64,000 nucleotides of DNA, taken from Deltaproteobacteria bacterium. Its GTDB lineage: Bacteria; Myxococcota; Myxococcia; SLRQ01. Below, one piece after another: positions 46,242-54,631 of the stretch. The stretch is from the NCBI GenBank assembly GCA_029210625.1, contig JARGFU010000012.1:1-64000 (forward strand). Direction: 5' to 3'. Position numbers and translations under genes: made by a program. Position 1 is the stretch's first letter, and each line of letters begins with the position of its first letter. The notes below the pieces were generated by a model. The model saw nothing but the letters and a program-made list of their open reading frames with translations, did no database searches and was not told the DNA's origin.

Positions 46242-47708
46242 CTACTCTTCCCGGCCGAAGAGGGCCTCCAGGCGGGCGGGATCCGGCACCACCCGCAGGG
46301 AGCGCCCCTTCGCCACCGAGACCAGGCCCGGGGCGGCCCCCGGGGGGTGGCGCAGGTGCTTGCGCTCGGTGAAGGTGATCTCCACCGCCCCGGCCTCCCG
46401 GCCGTCCGAGAAGTGAGCCGCCAGGAGGCCCGCCTCCAGCAAGGTGGTGGGGTCCACCTCGGCGTCCTTGCGACCCCCCGAGGCCTGGATGACCACGTGG
46501 GAGCCGGGCCAGTCCCTCACGTGCAGCCAGAGGTCGTTGCCCCGGGCCACCGTGAAGGTCAGGGCGTGGTTGTCCCGGGCGCTGCGCCCGACCAGGATCC
46601 GATCGCCGTTGCTGGCGAGGAAGGTGCGGTGGGGGCGGCGCGGCGCCGCCTTCTCCGCGCTCCTCCCGCCCACCGGCGGCGGCGCCGGGCGCCGGACCCC
46701 GAAGGGCCGCGCCTCTCTCCAGAGCGCCTCCAGGGCCTCGGGCGTGCCGGCGGCCTCGACCTCCTCGAGGAGGAGGGCGAGCCCGGCCTCGCGGTCGTGG
46801 GCCCGCGCGAGCCGCTCCCCGGCCACCTCGGCGCCGCGCTGCAGCTTCCGGGCCCGCCGGAAGTAGGCCTCGAGGTTCTCCTTCGGGCCGAGCTTCGGAT
46901 CGAGGGGCAGCCGGATCCGCGGCGCCCCGGGGTCGTAGTAGTCGACGACCTCGACCTCCACCTGGCCGCGCTTCATCCTCCCGAGGGCGCTCTTGAGCAG
47001 CTCGCCCTGCTGCTGGATCCGCGGGGCCTCGGCGGCGGCGGCCACGGCGGCCTCGAGCTGCTCGACGATCCGCTCCTGCTTTTTGCGAGCCCGCCCGAGG
47101 CTCTTGCGTAGGGCTCGCCGCGCGTCGGCGACGAGGGCCTCGCGATCGAGCGGACCGTAGGCAGCCTCGAGGGCGGCCGAGATCGGAAACTCTCCCTCGC
47201 CCCCCCGCCACCGCGCCGGCTCCCCCTCCCCCGCCTCCCGGGCCGGCGGCGGAGCGTAGGCCTCCCCGAGCGCCAGCCCCCGCCGCGGGAGCCGCTCGGG
47301 GCGGGCCGCCGCCAGGAGCAGGCCGTCGGCGTCCAGGAGGAGGAGGTTGCCCCGGCTGCCGAGGAGCTCGGCGATGAGGTGCGCCCCCCCCTCCCGGTGA
47401 CCGAAGGAGAGCGCGACGACGCGATCGCCCTCGACCTGCTGCGCCAGGGAGACCAGCCGGCAGCCCTCGAGGGCCGCGCGCAGCTGCGCCTGGAAGGATG
47501 ACGGCTCCCCCCGGGGCCGCTCCTGCACCACGCCGAGGCGAGCCCGGGGGTGCGCCACCTCGATCAGCAGATCGTCCTGGGCCCCGGGTCCCTTCAGGCG
47601 CAGGACCACCGAGGTGCCGGTCGGCGTCCAGACCTTCGTGGCCCGCCGCTCGACGAGGGGCTGCAGCTCGTGGAGGAGGGGCGCGACTTCCGCGGGGCGC
47701 AGGGACAT
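46242..47708 (-). CDS. NFACT / RqcH-type protein
   Basis: A 488-residue protein with the three NFACT parts: an N-terminal NFACT-N region (RATKVWTPTGTSVVLRLKG; IAELLGSRGNLLLLDADG), a central charged helical hairpin (RKSLGRARKKQERIVEQLEAA; KENLEAYFRRARKLQRG) and the NFACT-R domain with NGDRILVGRSARDNHALTF and GNDLWLHVRDWPGSHVVI. RqcH recruits tRNA-Ala to stalled 50S subunits for C-terminal alanine tailing. The length is shorter than Bacillus RqcH (about 570), mainly in the middle. The 264 bp downstream up to 45978 hold no gene, only a 7-bp hairpin (46134-46150). Confidence 0.88.
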   Translation of the reverse strand: MSLRPAEVAPLLHELQPLVERRATKVWTPTGTSVVLRLKGPGAQDDLLIEVAHPRARLGVVQERPRGEPSSFQAQLRAALEGCRLVSLAQQVEGDRVVALSFGHREGGAHLIAELLGSRGNLLLLDADGLLLAAARPERLPRRGLALGEAYAPPPAREAGEGEPARWRGGEGEFPISAALEAAYGPLDREALVADARRALRKSLGRARKKQERIVEQLEAAVAAAAEAPRIQQQGELLKSALGRMKRGQVEVEVVDYYDPGAPRIRLPLDPKLGPKENLEAYFRRARKLQRGAEVAGERLARAHDREAGLALLLEEVEAAGTPEALEALWREARPFGVRRPAPPPVGGRSAEKAAPRRPHRTFLASNGDRILVGRSARDNHALTFTVARGNDLWLHVRDWPGSHVVIQASGGRKDAEVDPTTLLEAGLLAAHFSDGREAGAVEITFTERKHLRHPPGAAPGLVSVAKGRSLRVVPDPARLEALFGREE

Positions 47709-47721
47709 CGCCGTCCTCGCT

Positions 47722-48195
47722 TCAGGAGGCGTAGCGAAGGTTGTGGAGGAAGGTCTCGATCCGCTTCCGGTTGCGCCGCAGCACCCAGCCCGCCCAGCCC
47801 AGCGCCACGACGGCCCCCACGCCCAGCGCGAGGAGCACCCGCCCGCCGGGGCCCTCGCCGACGGGGACCAGCGTCGAGAGGAGGCCCGCGCCCAGCCCGG
47901 GCACGAGCCCGAAGAGGGCGCTGCTCGCCACCGAGAGGCGATAGAGCACTCGGGCGTCGGCGCCGGTGTCGTCCACCCGCAGCCAGCCCGCCGTCACCCC
48001 GGTGCAGAGCGCGCCCAGGGTCACGGCGCGGAAGGCGATGCTGCGCGAGTCGCGGTGGGTGATCTCGAGGCCCGCGCCGACGGCGCCCCCGATGAAGCCC
48101 CGGACGACGTGGTCGGCGGCGGCCCGCGGGTTCTGCGGCACGGCCACCTGGCCGGAGAGGCGAAGCAGCCCCCCCTGGGTCTCGACCTCGTTCAT
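47722..48195 (-). CDS. Hypothetical membrane protein
   Basis: A 157-residue protein with two membrane segments near the C-terminus (LFGLVPGLGAGLLSTLVPV and VLLALGVGAVVALGWAGWVL) followed by a basic cytosolic tail RRNRKRIETFLHNL. The N-terminal 90 residues look like a small alpha/beta domain (GLEITHRDSRSIAFRA). No family recognised. It ends 13 nt before the NFACT gene start, so they are probably co-transcribed. Confidence 0.7.
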   Translation of the reverse strand: MNEVETQGGLLRLSGQVAVPQNPRAAADHVVRGFIGGAVGAGLEITHRDSRSIAFRAVTLGALCTGVTAGWLRVDDTGADARVLYRLSVASSALFGLVPGLGAGLLSTLVPVGEGPGGRVLLALGVGAVVALGWAGWVLRRNRKRIETFLHNLRYAS

Positions 48196-48231
48196 CGTCC
48201 CCTTCTCGCGCTCTTCGGCCCCTTAACGCAA

Positions 48232-48260
48232 CACGGCCCGCCGTAGGAGGGCGGGCCGTG
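48232..48260 (-). terminator. Terminator hairpin after the histone-like gene
   Basis: An 11-bp perfect stem CACGGCCCGCC / GGCGGGCCGTG with a 7-nt loop. On the minus strand it is followed by TTGCGTTAAGG, a weak T-tract, 25 nt past the stop codon of the Lys/Ala protein. Confidence 0.7.
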
Positions 48261-48285
48261 CTGGAGTCGAAGACTCGAGCTCGAA

Positions 48286-48537
48286 CTACTTCTTCTTGGC
48301 GGTCTTCTTCGCGGCCTTCTTCTTGGTGGCCTTCTTCTTCGCAGGCTTCTTGGCAGCCTTCTTGGCGACCTTCTTCTTGGCCTTCTTCTTCTTGGCCTTC
48401 TTCTTGGTGGCCTTCTTCTTGGCGACCTTCTTCTTGGCGGCCTTCTTCGCAGGCTTCTTGGCGGCCTTCTTAGCGACCTTCTTGGCGGCCTTCTTCTTGG
48501 TGGCCTTCTTCTTCGTGGCCTTCTTCTTCGTAGCCAT
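48286..48537 (-). CDS. Histone H1-like Lys/Ala-rich DNA-binding protein
   Basis: An 83-residue protein made almost only of Lys, Ala, Thr, Val and Pro in repeated KKATKKKA, AAKKVAKKAAKKPAKK units, like the C-terminal tail of eukaryotic histone H1 and bacterial proteins such as AlgP and Hc1. It has no globular domain. It should bind DNA or RNA non-specifically and compact the nucleoid. AAGGAGG lies 5 nt before the ATG and a strong promoter precedes it, so high expression is likely. The gene itself is built of near-repeats and may vary in length between strains. Confidence 0.9.
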   Translation of the reverse strand: MATKKKATKKKATKKKAAKKVAKKAAKKPAKKAAKKKVAKKKATKKKAKKKKAKKKVAKKAAKKPAKKKATKKKAAKKTAKKK

Positions 48538-48581
48538 GGAACCCTCCTTAAGAGTCCGTTCAGTGGTTGAAGACGTGATCG

Positions 48582-48633
48582 AGTATGGAGAAGCCCTACA
48601 AGTGAGTCAACACATTTTCTACTTAATTAAGTA
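48582..48633 (-). promoter_or_regulatory. Strong AT-rich promoter with palindromic upstream element for the histone-like gene
   Basis: On the minus strand TTGACT (48605-48610) and CATACT (48582-48587) are 17 bp apart. Directly upstream is the perfect 14-bp palindrome TACTTAATTAAGTA (48620-48633) within an AT-rich patch, where an UP element or an activator site would sit. Such an AT-rich stretch is exceptional in this GC-rich window. Confidence 0.7.
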
Positions 48634-48797
48634 AAAGTTAGTGCCATTGTTGGGCAAGAGATTGCCAGTTGCGTCTACCTTCAGCACACGCATTTCGCCC
48701 GCATTTTTGGCAGCCGAGGTGGTGATCGCCCCCGGCGGGCCGCCCCCCGGACGGACCCCGCGCTCGCGCCCGCCGACGCCCACGACGGAACGAAGAA

Positions 48798-48828
48798 CGC
48801 CGCGCTCCCTCGAAAGTGAAGCGCGGCG
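48798..48828 (-). terminator. Intrinsic terminator after the Cys-rich lipoprotein gene
   Basis: A 9-bp perfect stem CGCCGCGCT / AGCGCGGCG with a 13-nt loop. On the minus strand it is followed by TTCTTCGTTCC. It lies 36 nt past the stop codon at 48865. Confidence 0.7.
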
Positions 48829-48864
48829 CTCGTCGATGCGATCGCCCGTGATCGGGTCAGCTCG

Positions 48865-50151
48865 CTACTGGCACTGCCCCGGCAGACCCATGAGGCACAT
48901 GGTCATGTCGAGGAGCGGATCACCGAGGACCACGCAGGTCTTCGCCGGGTTGGCGCAGATGCAGAAGGTGTCGATCGAGCAACCCTCGGCGCAGGTGCCC
49001 GGCAGGCCGAAGTCCGGCAGCGCGCCGGAGCACATCAGGCCGGTGTTGCAGTCGGCATCGGCGAGGCAGGTGGAGCCCACCCCACCACCACCGCCGGTGG
49101 AGGTGCAGGTGCAGCTCACGGTGTCGCAGATCTGCCCGGTGAGGGAGCAGTCGCTGGGGCAGGCGGTGCAGCCGCCGCCGCCGGAGCACTGGTGGCTGAT
49201 GGCGTCGCAGGTCTGGCCCGCCGGGCAGGGGTTGCACTCGTTCACGCTGCCGGTGCAGCCGGAGTCGGTGCAGCCCAGGCGGCAAGAGGTGGTGGCCTGG
49301 TCGCAGAAGTAGGCCGAGCCGAGCGAGGCCTGGCACTGGGCGTCCGAGCAGCCCGGGTTGTCGACGCAGGAGCCGGCGTTGCAGATCTGGGTGGCCTCGC
49401 ACTGGGCGTTGGTGGTGCAGGCCTCGCACTTGCCGCCCCGGCAGACCAGGCCGCCCTGGCAGTCGGCGTTGGTGGTGCAGGCGGTGACGCAGAGGCCGCC
49501 CCGGTCGGTGTCGCAGATGAAGCCGATGGCGCAGTCGGGCAGGCCCAGGCCGCACTCGGGGTGGCAGTAGCCGACGCCCGGGCCGACGCCGTCGTCGAGC
49601 ATGTCGCACTTGGGGCCGTGGGTCGAAGCGGCGCAGAAGGCGTCGTTGAGGCAGCCCTCGCAGCGGGCGTCACCCAGGCTGTTGCACTGGTGGTCCCGGG
49701 GGCAGTCGGCGTTGGTGGCGCAGGGCGCGTTCACGTCCCAGGTGGCGCAGTTGCCGCCCGAGCAGATCTGGTCCACGGCGCAGTCGTTCACGGTGGTGCA
49801 GGGGCTCGAGGGGGCCTCGCAGTGCCCGGTCGCGCCGCAGGTCCAGCCGCCGCTGCAGTCGGCGTCGCTGCTGCAGCAGTCGGTGCAGGCCTCGCACTCC
49901 CCGGTGAGCATGTTGCAGCTGCCGCTCGGACACTCGTTGTCGGCGGTGCAGCCTCCACCCCCGGGGCTGCAGACGCCGCTCTCGCAGACCGGGAAGGCCG
50001 GGTCGGTGCAATCGGAGTCGCTGGAGCAGATGCCGCCGCTGTCGGGGTTCCCGGCGTCGGGGTTGCCCACGCCCGGCGGGCAGGCCGTCATCAGGAACAG
50101 GGCCGAGAGGGCCAGAATCGGGCGCAGGAACGAAACACTCAGAGACTTCAT
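48865..50151 (-). CDS. Large Cys-rich lipoprotein
   Basis: A 428-residue lipoprotein: signal peptide, lipobox FLMTAC (Cys at about 24), a short NPDAGNPDSGG linker, then about 50 cysteines in repeating modules of the form CTxxxDCxxGxxCxxGxC, several ending with CEAC or CV. The modules resemble the EGF/Dickkopf-like Cys repeats of Myxococcota outer-membrane lipoproteins. It should be heavily disulfide-bonded and displayed at the surface, perhaps in adhesion or recognition. It has its own terminator downstream; a GAGGT site lies 7 nt before the ATG. Confidence 0.82.
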   Translation of the reverse strand: MKSLSVSFLRPILALSALFLMTACPPGVGNPDAGNPDSGGICSSDSDCTDPAFPVCESGVCSPGGGGCTADNECPSGSCNMLTGECEACTDCCSSDADCSGGWTCGATGHCEAPSSPCTTVNDCAVDQICSGGNCATWDVNAPCATNADCPRDHQCNSLGDARCEGCLNDAFCAASTHGPKCDMLDDGVGPGVGYCHPECGLGLPDCAIGFICDTDRGGLCVTACTTNADCQGGLVCRGGKCEACTTNAQCEATQICNAGSCVDNPGCSDAQCQASLGSAYFCDQATTSCRLGCTDSGCTGSVNECNPCPAGQTCDAISHQCSGGGGCTACPSDCSLTGQICDTVSCTCTSTGGGGGVGSTCLADADCNTGLMCSGALPDFGLPGTCAEGCSIDTFCICANPAKTCVVLGDPLLDMTMCLMGLPGQCQ

Positions 50152-50261
50152 GGTGGCGACCTCTATCTCGCTTGGGATTTCGCTCGGAAAGCCCCATCCT
50201 CCCCGAACCGATTATCGAGCCAGTATAGCGACTGCCCCTAGATACCGTCGAAAAACGCGGC

Positions 50262-50981
50262 TTACAACTCTCTCTCCGCCCGGCAGAGGACGGCCACGTG
50301 GACCTCGGCGGCACCGGCCGCGAGGAGCGCGCGGGTGGCCGCCCGGGCCGTGGCGCCGGTGGTGAGGACGTCGTCCACCAGCAGCAGCCGCGCTCCGGCG
50401 CGGGAGCGCAGGTCCCCGCCGGCCTCGAAGGCCCCCCGGACGTTCTCCCGGCGCCGGGCGATGCTCGCCCCCACCTGCCGGGTCGGCGGCCCCCGGCGGA
50501 CGAGGGCCCGGGAGAGGAGGGGCCGGTCCAGGCAAAGGGCCGCCTCGAGGGCCAGCGAGGCGGCGAGATCGAAGCCCCGCTGCCGGTAGTGCGCCGGGTG
50601 CCCCGGGAGGCCCACCACCGCGTCGACCTCCGGTGACGCGAGGCGGAGGCTCCCCCCCAGCAGCCGCACCAACCCGGGGATGGCCTCGGCCCGCGGCTGG
50701 AACTTGCAGGCATGGAGGGCCTCCAGGAGGGGTCCGCCGTAGAGCAGGCCGGCCCGCAGGCTCGTCCAGGGAGGCGGCTCGAGGCGGCAGGCCAGGCAGG
50801 CACGCCCACCCTCGACCCGCGCGCCGCAGGCGACGCAGTCGTGTGGGGAGGGAGCCTCGAGGAAGGACCGGCAGTCGGGGCAGAGGAGCCGGCCACCCGG
50901 ACTGCCGTCGTCCTCGAAGAGCCGGTCGCAGGCCTGGCAGTGGAGGGGGAAGAGGAGGGAGAGGGTGGTTTCGAGGAGCAT
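50262..50981 (-). CDS. ComF-family phosphoribosyltransferase-like protein
   Basis: A 239-residue protein with the ComF organisation: an N-terminal double zinc-ribbon (HCQACDRLF, LCPDCRSFL, DCVACGARV, ACLACRLEPP) and a C-terminal type I phosphoribosyltransferase domain with the PRPP loop LLLVDDVLTTGATARAA. YRQRGFDLAASLA and RRRENVRGAFEA are the other family signatures. ComF/GntX proteins help handle single-stranded DNA taken up during transformation; other competence genes are not in the window. The length is normal (about 240). Confidence 0.92.
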   Translation of the reverse strand: MLLETTLSLLFPLHCQACDRLFEDDGSPGGRLLCPDCRSFLEAPSPHDCVACGARVEGGRACLACRLEPPPWTSLRAGLLYGGPLLEALHACKFQPRAEAIPGLVRLLGGSLRLASPEVDAVVGLPGHPAHYRQRGFDLAASLALEAALCLDRPLLSRALVRRGPPTRQVGASIARRRENVRGAFEAGGDLRSRAGARLLLVDDVLTTGATARAATRALLAAGAAEVHVAVLCRAEREL

Positions 50982-51030
50982 GGGTCCCGGGAGAGCAAGA
51001 GTCGAGCCAGGGGACTCCCCTGCCCACCCC

Positions 51031-51140
51031 GTGCACGTACACGTACACGTACCCGTACACGGATTCTCCCGGGTGTCCGGATTCCGACCATCGATACCCA
51101 GGAAAGACCGTGCACGTGGACGTGGACGTGTACGTTCACG
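51031..51140. repeat. CGTGNA hexanucleotide arrays, copies 2 and 3, in opposite orientations
   Basis: Copy 2 (51031-51061) read on the minus strand is CGTGTA, CGGGTA, CGTGTA, CGTGTA, CGTGCA, differing from the array at 28059 at only two positions. Copy 3 (51109-51138) on the plus strand is CGTGCA, CGTGGA, CGTGGA, CGTGTA, CGTTCA. They face each other across 47 bp in the gap between rlmH and the ComF-type gene. 51031-51052 is strictly alternating purine-pyrimidine. Confidence 0.8.
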
Positions 51141-51161
51141 GTGGGCACCGAGGCACTCGAA

Positions 51162-51617
51162 CTACTTGTGGTAAGGCTCCCCCTTCAAAATCGTCGCCGC
51201 CCGATACAACTGCTCCAGCAGCACGACCTTCGCCAGGCGATGGGGCAAGGTCATCGGCCCCAGGGCCAGCAGCTCGTCGGCCGCGGCCTTCACCTCGGGG
51301 GAGAGACCCTCGTCCCCGCCGATGACCAGGATCACGTCCCTCCCCTCCCGCCGCCAGGCCTCGAGGCGGCGGGCGAAGGCGACCGAGTCATGGCTCTGAC
51401 CCTCGGCATCGAGGGCGACCAGGCGGGCCTTGCCCAGGGCGGCGAGGATCCGCTCGCCCTCCTCCCGCATGGCCACGCCGGGCTCCCGCTTCCGCGAGGC
51501 GGGCAGCTCCACCAGCTCGAGGGAGAGGTAGTGCTTCAGGCGCTTCGCGTAGAGCGCCGTCGCCGCTTCGAAGGGACCGGCGGACCTCTTGCCGATCGAG
51601 ATGAGGCGCAGCTTCAA
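51162..51617 (-). CDS. rlmH: 23S rRNA (pseudouridine1915-N3)-methyltransferase RlmH
   Basis: A 151-residue SPOUT methyltransferase that methylates pseudouridine 1915 in helix 69 of assembled 70S ribosomes using S-adenosylmethionine. Signatures are the N-terminal KLRLISIGK, LVALDAEGQSHDSVAFARRL, the knot loop VILVIGGDEGLSPEV and the invariant C-terminus EQLYRAATILKGEPYHK. The start is TTG, overlapping the rsfS stop (TTGA), so translation is coupled. Length is as usual (about 155). Confidence 0.96.
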   Translation of the reverse strand: MKLRLISIGKRSAGPFEAATALYAKRLKHYLSLELVELPASRKREPGVAMREEGERILAALGKARLVALDAEGQSHDSVAFARRLEAWRREGRDVILVIGGDEGLSPEVKAAADELLALGPMTLPHRLAKVVLLEQLYRAATILKGEPYHK

Positions 51618-52060
51618 AAGGCCGGGCGCGGCGGGGCGCCGGGGATGCTCACCCGGCGGGCGTCGGCCCAGAGCCCGTCGAGGTCGTAGTGGTAGCGCGC
51701 CTCCTCGTGGAAGACGTGCACCACCACCTCGCCCAGATCGATCAGCACCCAGCGGGAGCCGGTGGCCCCCTCGGTGCCCAGCGGACGGTGCCCCTCCTTC
51801 TTCGCCTTGCGCTCGAGGGAGTCGGCGAGCGCCGAGACCTGCCGCTCGTTGCTGGCGGAGAGGAGGAGGAAGTAGTCGGCGTAGGCCGAGAGGCCGGTGG
51901 CATCGAGCAGCACCGGCTCGAGGGCCTTCTTGTCCAGGGCTTCCTGGGCCAGGACCAGGGCGAACTGCTCCACCTCCGGCTTCGCGACCTGCGGGTTCTC
52001 GACGGCCTCTGCTGCCATACCTCTTGCTCTCTCCTCTTCGGGCGCCTCGTTGGGTGACAC
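51614..52060 (-). CDS. rsfS: Ribosomal silencing factor RsfS
   Basis: A 148-residue RsfS/YbeB/Iojap protein that binds L14 on the large subunit and blocks subunit joining in starvation. Family features are ALDKKALEPVLLDATGLSAYADYFLLLSA, NERQVSALADSLE, GSRWVLIDLGEVVVHVFHEEARYHYDLDGLW. The GTG at 52060 has AGGGGG 7 nt upstream; an ATG at 52018 would give a 134-residue protein without the charged N-terminus and is a fair alternative. It stands between proA and rlmH; in many related genomes nadD lies before it. Confidence 0.94.
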   Translation of the reverse strand: MSPNEAPEEERARGMAAEAVENPQVAKPEVEQFALVLAQEALDKKALEPVLLDATGLSAYADYFLLLSASNERQVSALADSLERKAKKEGHRPLGTEGATGSRWVLIDLGEVVVHVFHEEARYHYDLDGLWADARRVSIPGAPPRPAF

Positions 52061-52073
52061 CCGTGGCCCCCTT

Positions 52074-53360
<1,287 letters not shown>

Positions 53361-53372
53361 GGCGGCGGTCTA

Positions 53373-54527
53373 TCACAGCAGCACCAGCTCGTCCCGGTGC
53401 ACCACCACCTCCAGGGTCTGGTAGCCCAGGAGGCGGGCGATCTCGGAGGTCTTCTGCCCCTGGATCTGGCGCACGGCCTCGGCGCCGTAGGTGGCGAGCC
53501 CCTGGGCGAAGACCTCGCCGTCGGGGCCGGCGAGCTCGACGACGTCGCCCTCGGCGAAGCTGCCCTCCACCGAGGTCACGCCGGCGGGCAGGAGGCTCTT
53601 GCCCCCGGTGGTGATGGCGCGCTTCGCGCCGCCGTCCACCACCAGGCGGCCCCGCGGCCGGGTGGCGTGAGCCAGCCAGCCCTTGCGGCCCGCGAGCCGG
53701 CTCGGCCGGGGCGGCACCAGGGTCCCGAGATCCTCCCCCTGGAGGATGCCCCCGAGGATCCCCGGGGTGCGGCCGGCGGCGATGACGGCGGGCACGCCCA
53801 GCTCGGCGGCCATGCGCGCCGCCTGGAGCTTGGTGCGCATCCCGCCGGTGCCCAGGGCGGTGGCGTGGGCCTTCCCGCCCGAGCCCTGGCGCAGCTGGGC
53901 GAAGCGCGGATCGTCCAGCTCGAGCAGGGAGATCCGCTCGGCGTCCTGGCTGTGGCGGGGGTCCCCGTCGTGGACGCCGTCCACGTCCGAGAGCAGCACC
54001 AGCAGGTCCGCCCCCACCAGGCCGACGCAGAGGGCGGCGAGCTGGTCGTTGTCCCCCACCCGCAGCTCCTCGGTGCCGACGGTGTCGTTCTCGTTCACGA
54101 CCGGGACCAGCCCGGCCTTCAGCAGGCGGCCGAGGGTGTGCCGGGCGTTGAGGTAGCGCTTGCGGTCCCCGACGTCCTCGTGGGTGAGCAGCACCTGGGC
54201 GACCTGCAGATCGTGGCGGGCGAAGGCCCGGGCCCAGCGCTCCATCAGCCGCACCTGGCCGGCCGCCGCCGCGGCCTGGAGGGTCACCACGTCCCGGGGA
54301 CGCCGGCGCAGGCCCAGGGGGGTCAGCCCCACCGCGATGGCCCCCGAGGAGACCAGCACCACCCGGCGCCGCCCGGCGTGGAGGCTAGCGATCTCCTCGG
54401 CCAGCCGGGCGACGGTGCGCCGGTGCAGCCCCGCGCCGTCCGAGAGGGTCGCCGAGCCGACCTTGACCACCACCCGCCGGGGGGAACCGATGATGCGCTT
54501 CCGCTCTGTGCTCACCCGGCGGAGCAT
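53373..54527 (-). CDS. proB: Glutamate 5-kinase with PUA domain
   Basis: A 384-residue kinase making L-glutamyl 5-phosphate, the first step of proline synthesis, usually feedback inhibited by proline. The amino-acid-kinase domain shows RVVVKVGSATLSDGAG, VLVSSGAIAVGL, PVVNENDTVGTEELRVGDNDQLAA, LLSDVDGV and GTGGMRTKLQAARMA. The C-terminal PUA domain begins near 290 (GRLVVDGGAKRAIT; GDVVELAGPDGEVFAQGLATY). The ATG at 54527 adds a short Arg-rich extension; a GTG a few codons in is possible. Divergent from hflX. Confidence 0.96.
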   Translation of the reverse strand: MLRRVSTERKRIIGSPRRVVVKVGSATLSDGAGLHRRTVARLAEEIASLHAGRRRVVLVSSGAIAVGLTPLGLRRRPRDVVTLQAAAAAGQVRLMERWARAFARHDLQVAQVLLTHEDVGDRKRYLNARHTLGRLLKAGLVPVVNENDTVGTEELRVGDNDQLAALCVGLVGADLLVLLSDVDGVHDGDPRHSQDAERISLLELDDPRFAQLRQGSGGKAHATALGTGGMRTKLQAARMAAELGVPAVIAAGRTPGILGGILQGEDLGTLVPPRPSRLAGRKGWLAHATRPRGRLVVDGGAKRAITTGGKSLLPAGVTSVEGSFAEGDVVELAGPDGEVFAQGLATYGAEAVRQIQGQKTSEIARLLGYQTLEVVVHRDELVLL

Positions 54528-54631
54528 GGCACGAGGGCGCGCGGCGGACCAAGACTCTCCCGCGGTCCCCCTCTCGCCAATCCCACGCCGGCGCGATAGG
54601 TGAGCGCTCTCGAGAAGAAGAGGAACCGGTC

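Larger units (their letters stand above)
48538..48864. other. Intergenic region, 327 bp
   Basis: Left part: ribosome site, promoter and AT-rich palindrome of the histone-like gene (to about 48640). Right part: GC-rich, with a terminator hairpin for the Cys-rich lipoprotein gene at 48798-48828. Between 48640 and 48790 no gene or further structure is apparent. Confidence 0.6.

Noticed and set aside
48286-48537. Repeated Lys/Ala coding units considered as a CRISPR or satellite array
   Set aside because: Repeats are in frame, of varying length, bounded by a start with ribosome site and a terminator; it is a histone H1-like gene.
48641-49312. Plus-strand open frame opposite the Cys-rich lipoprotein
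   Set aside because: No ribosome site, overlaps a real gene and a terminator, and its composition is that of an antisense frame.
49670-51148. Minus-strand open frame containing Val-His repeats
   Set aside because: The Val-His/Tyr run is only the translation of the CGTGNA hexamer array; the frame crosses the ComF-type gene and the Cys-rich lipoprotein gene in another phase.
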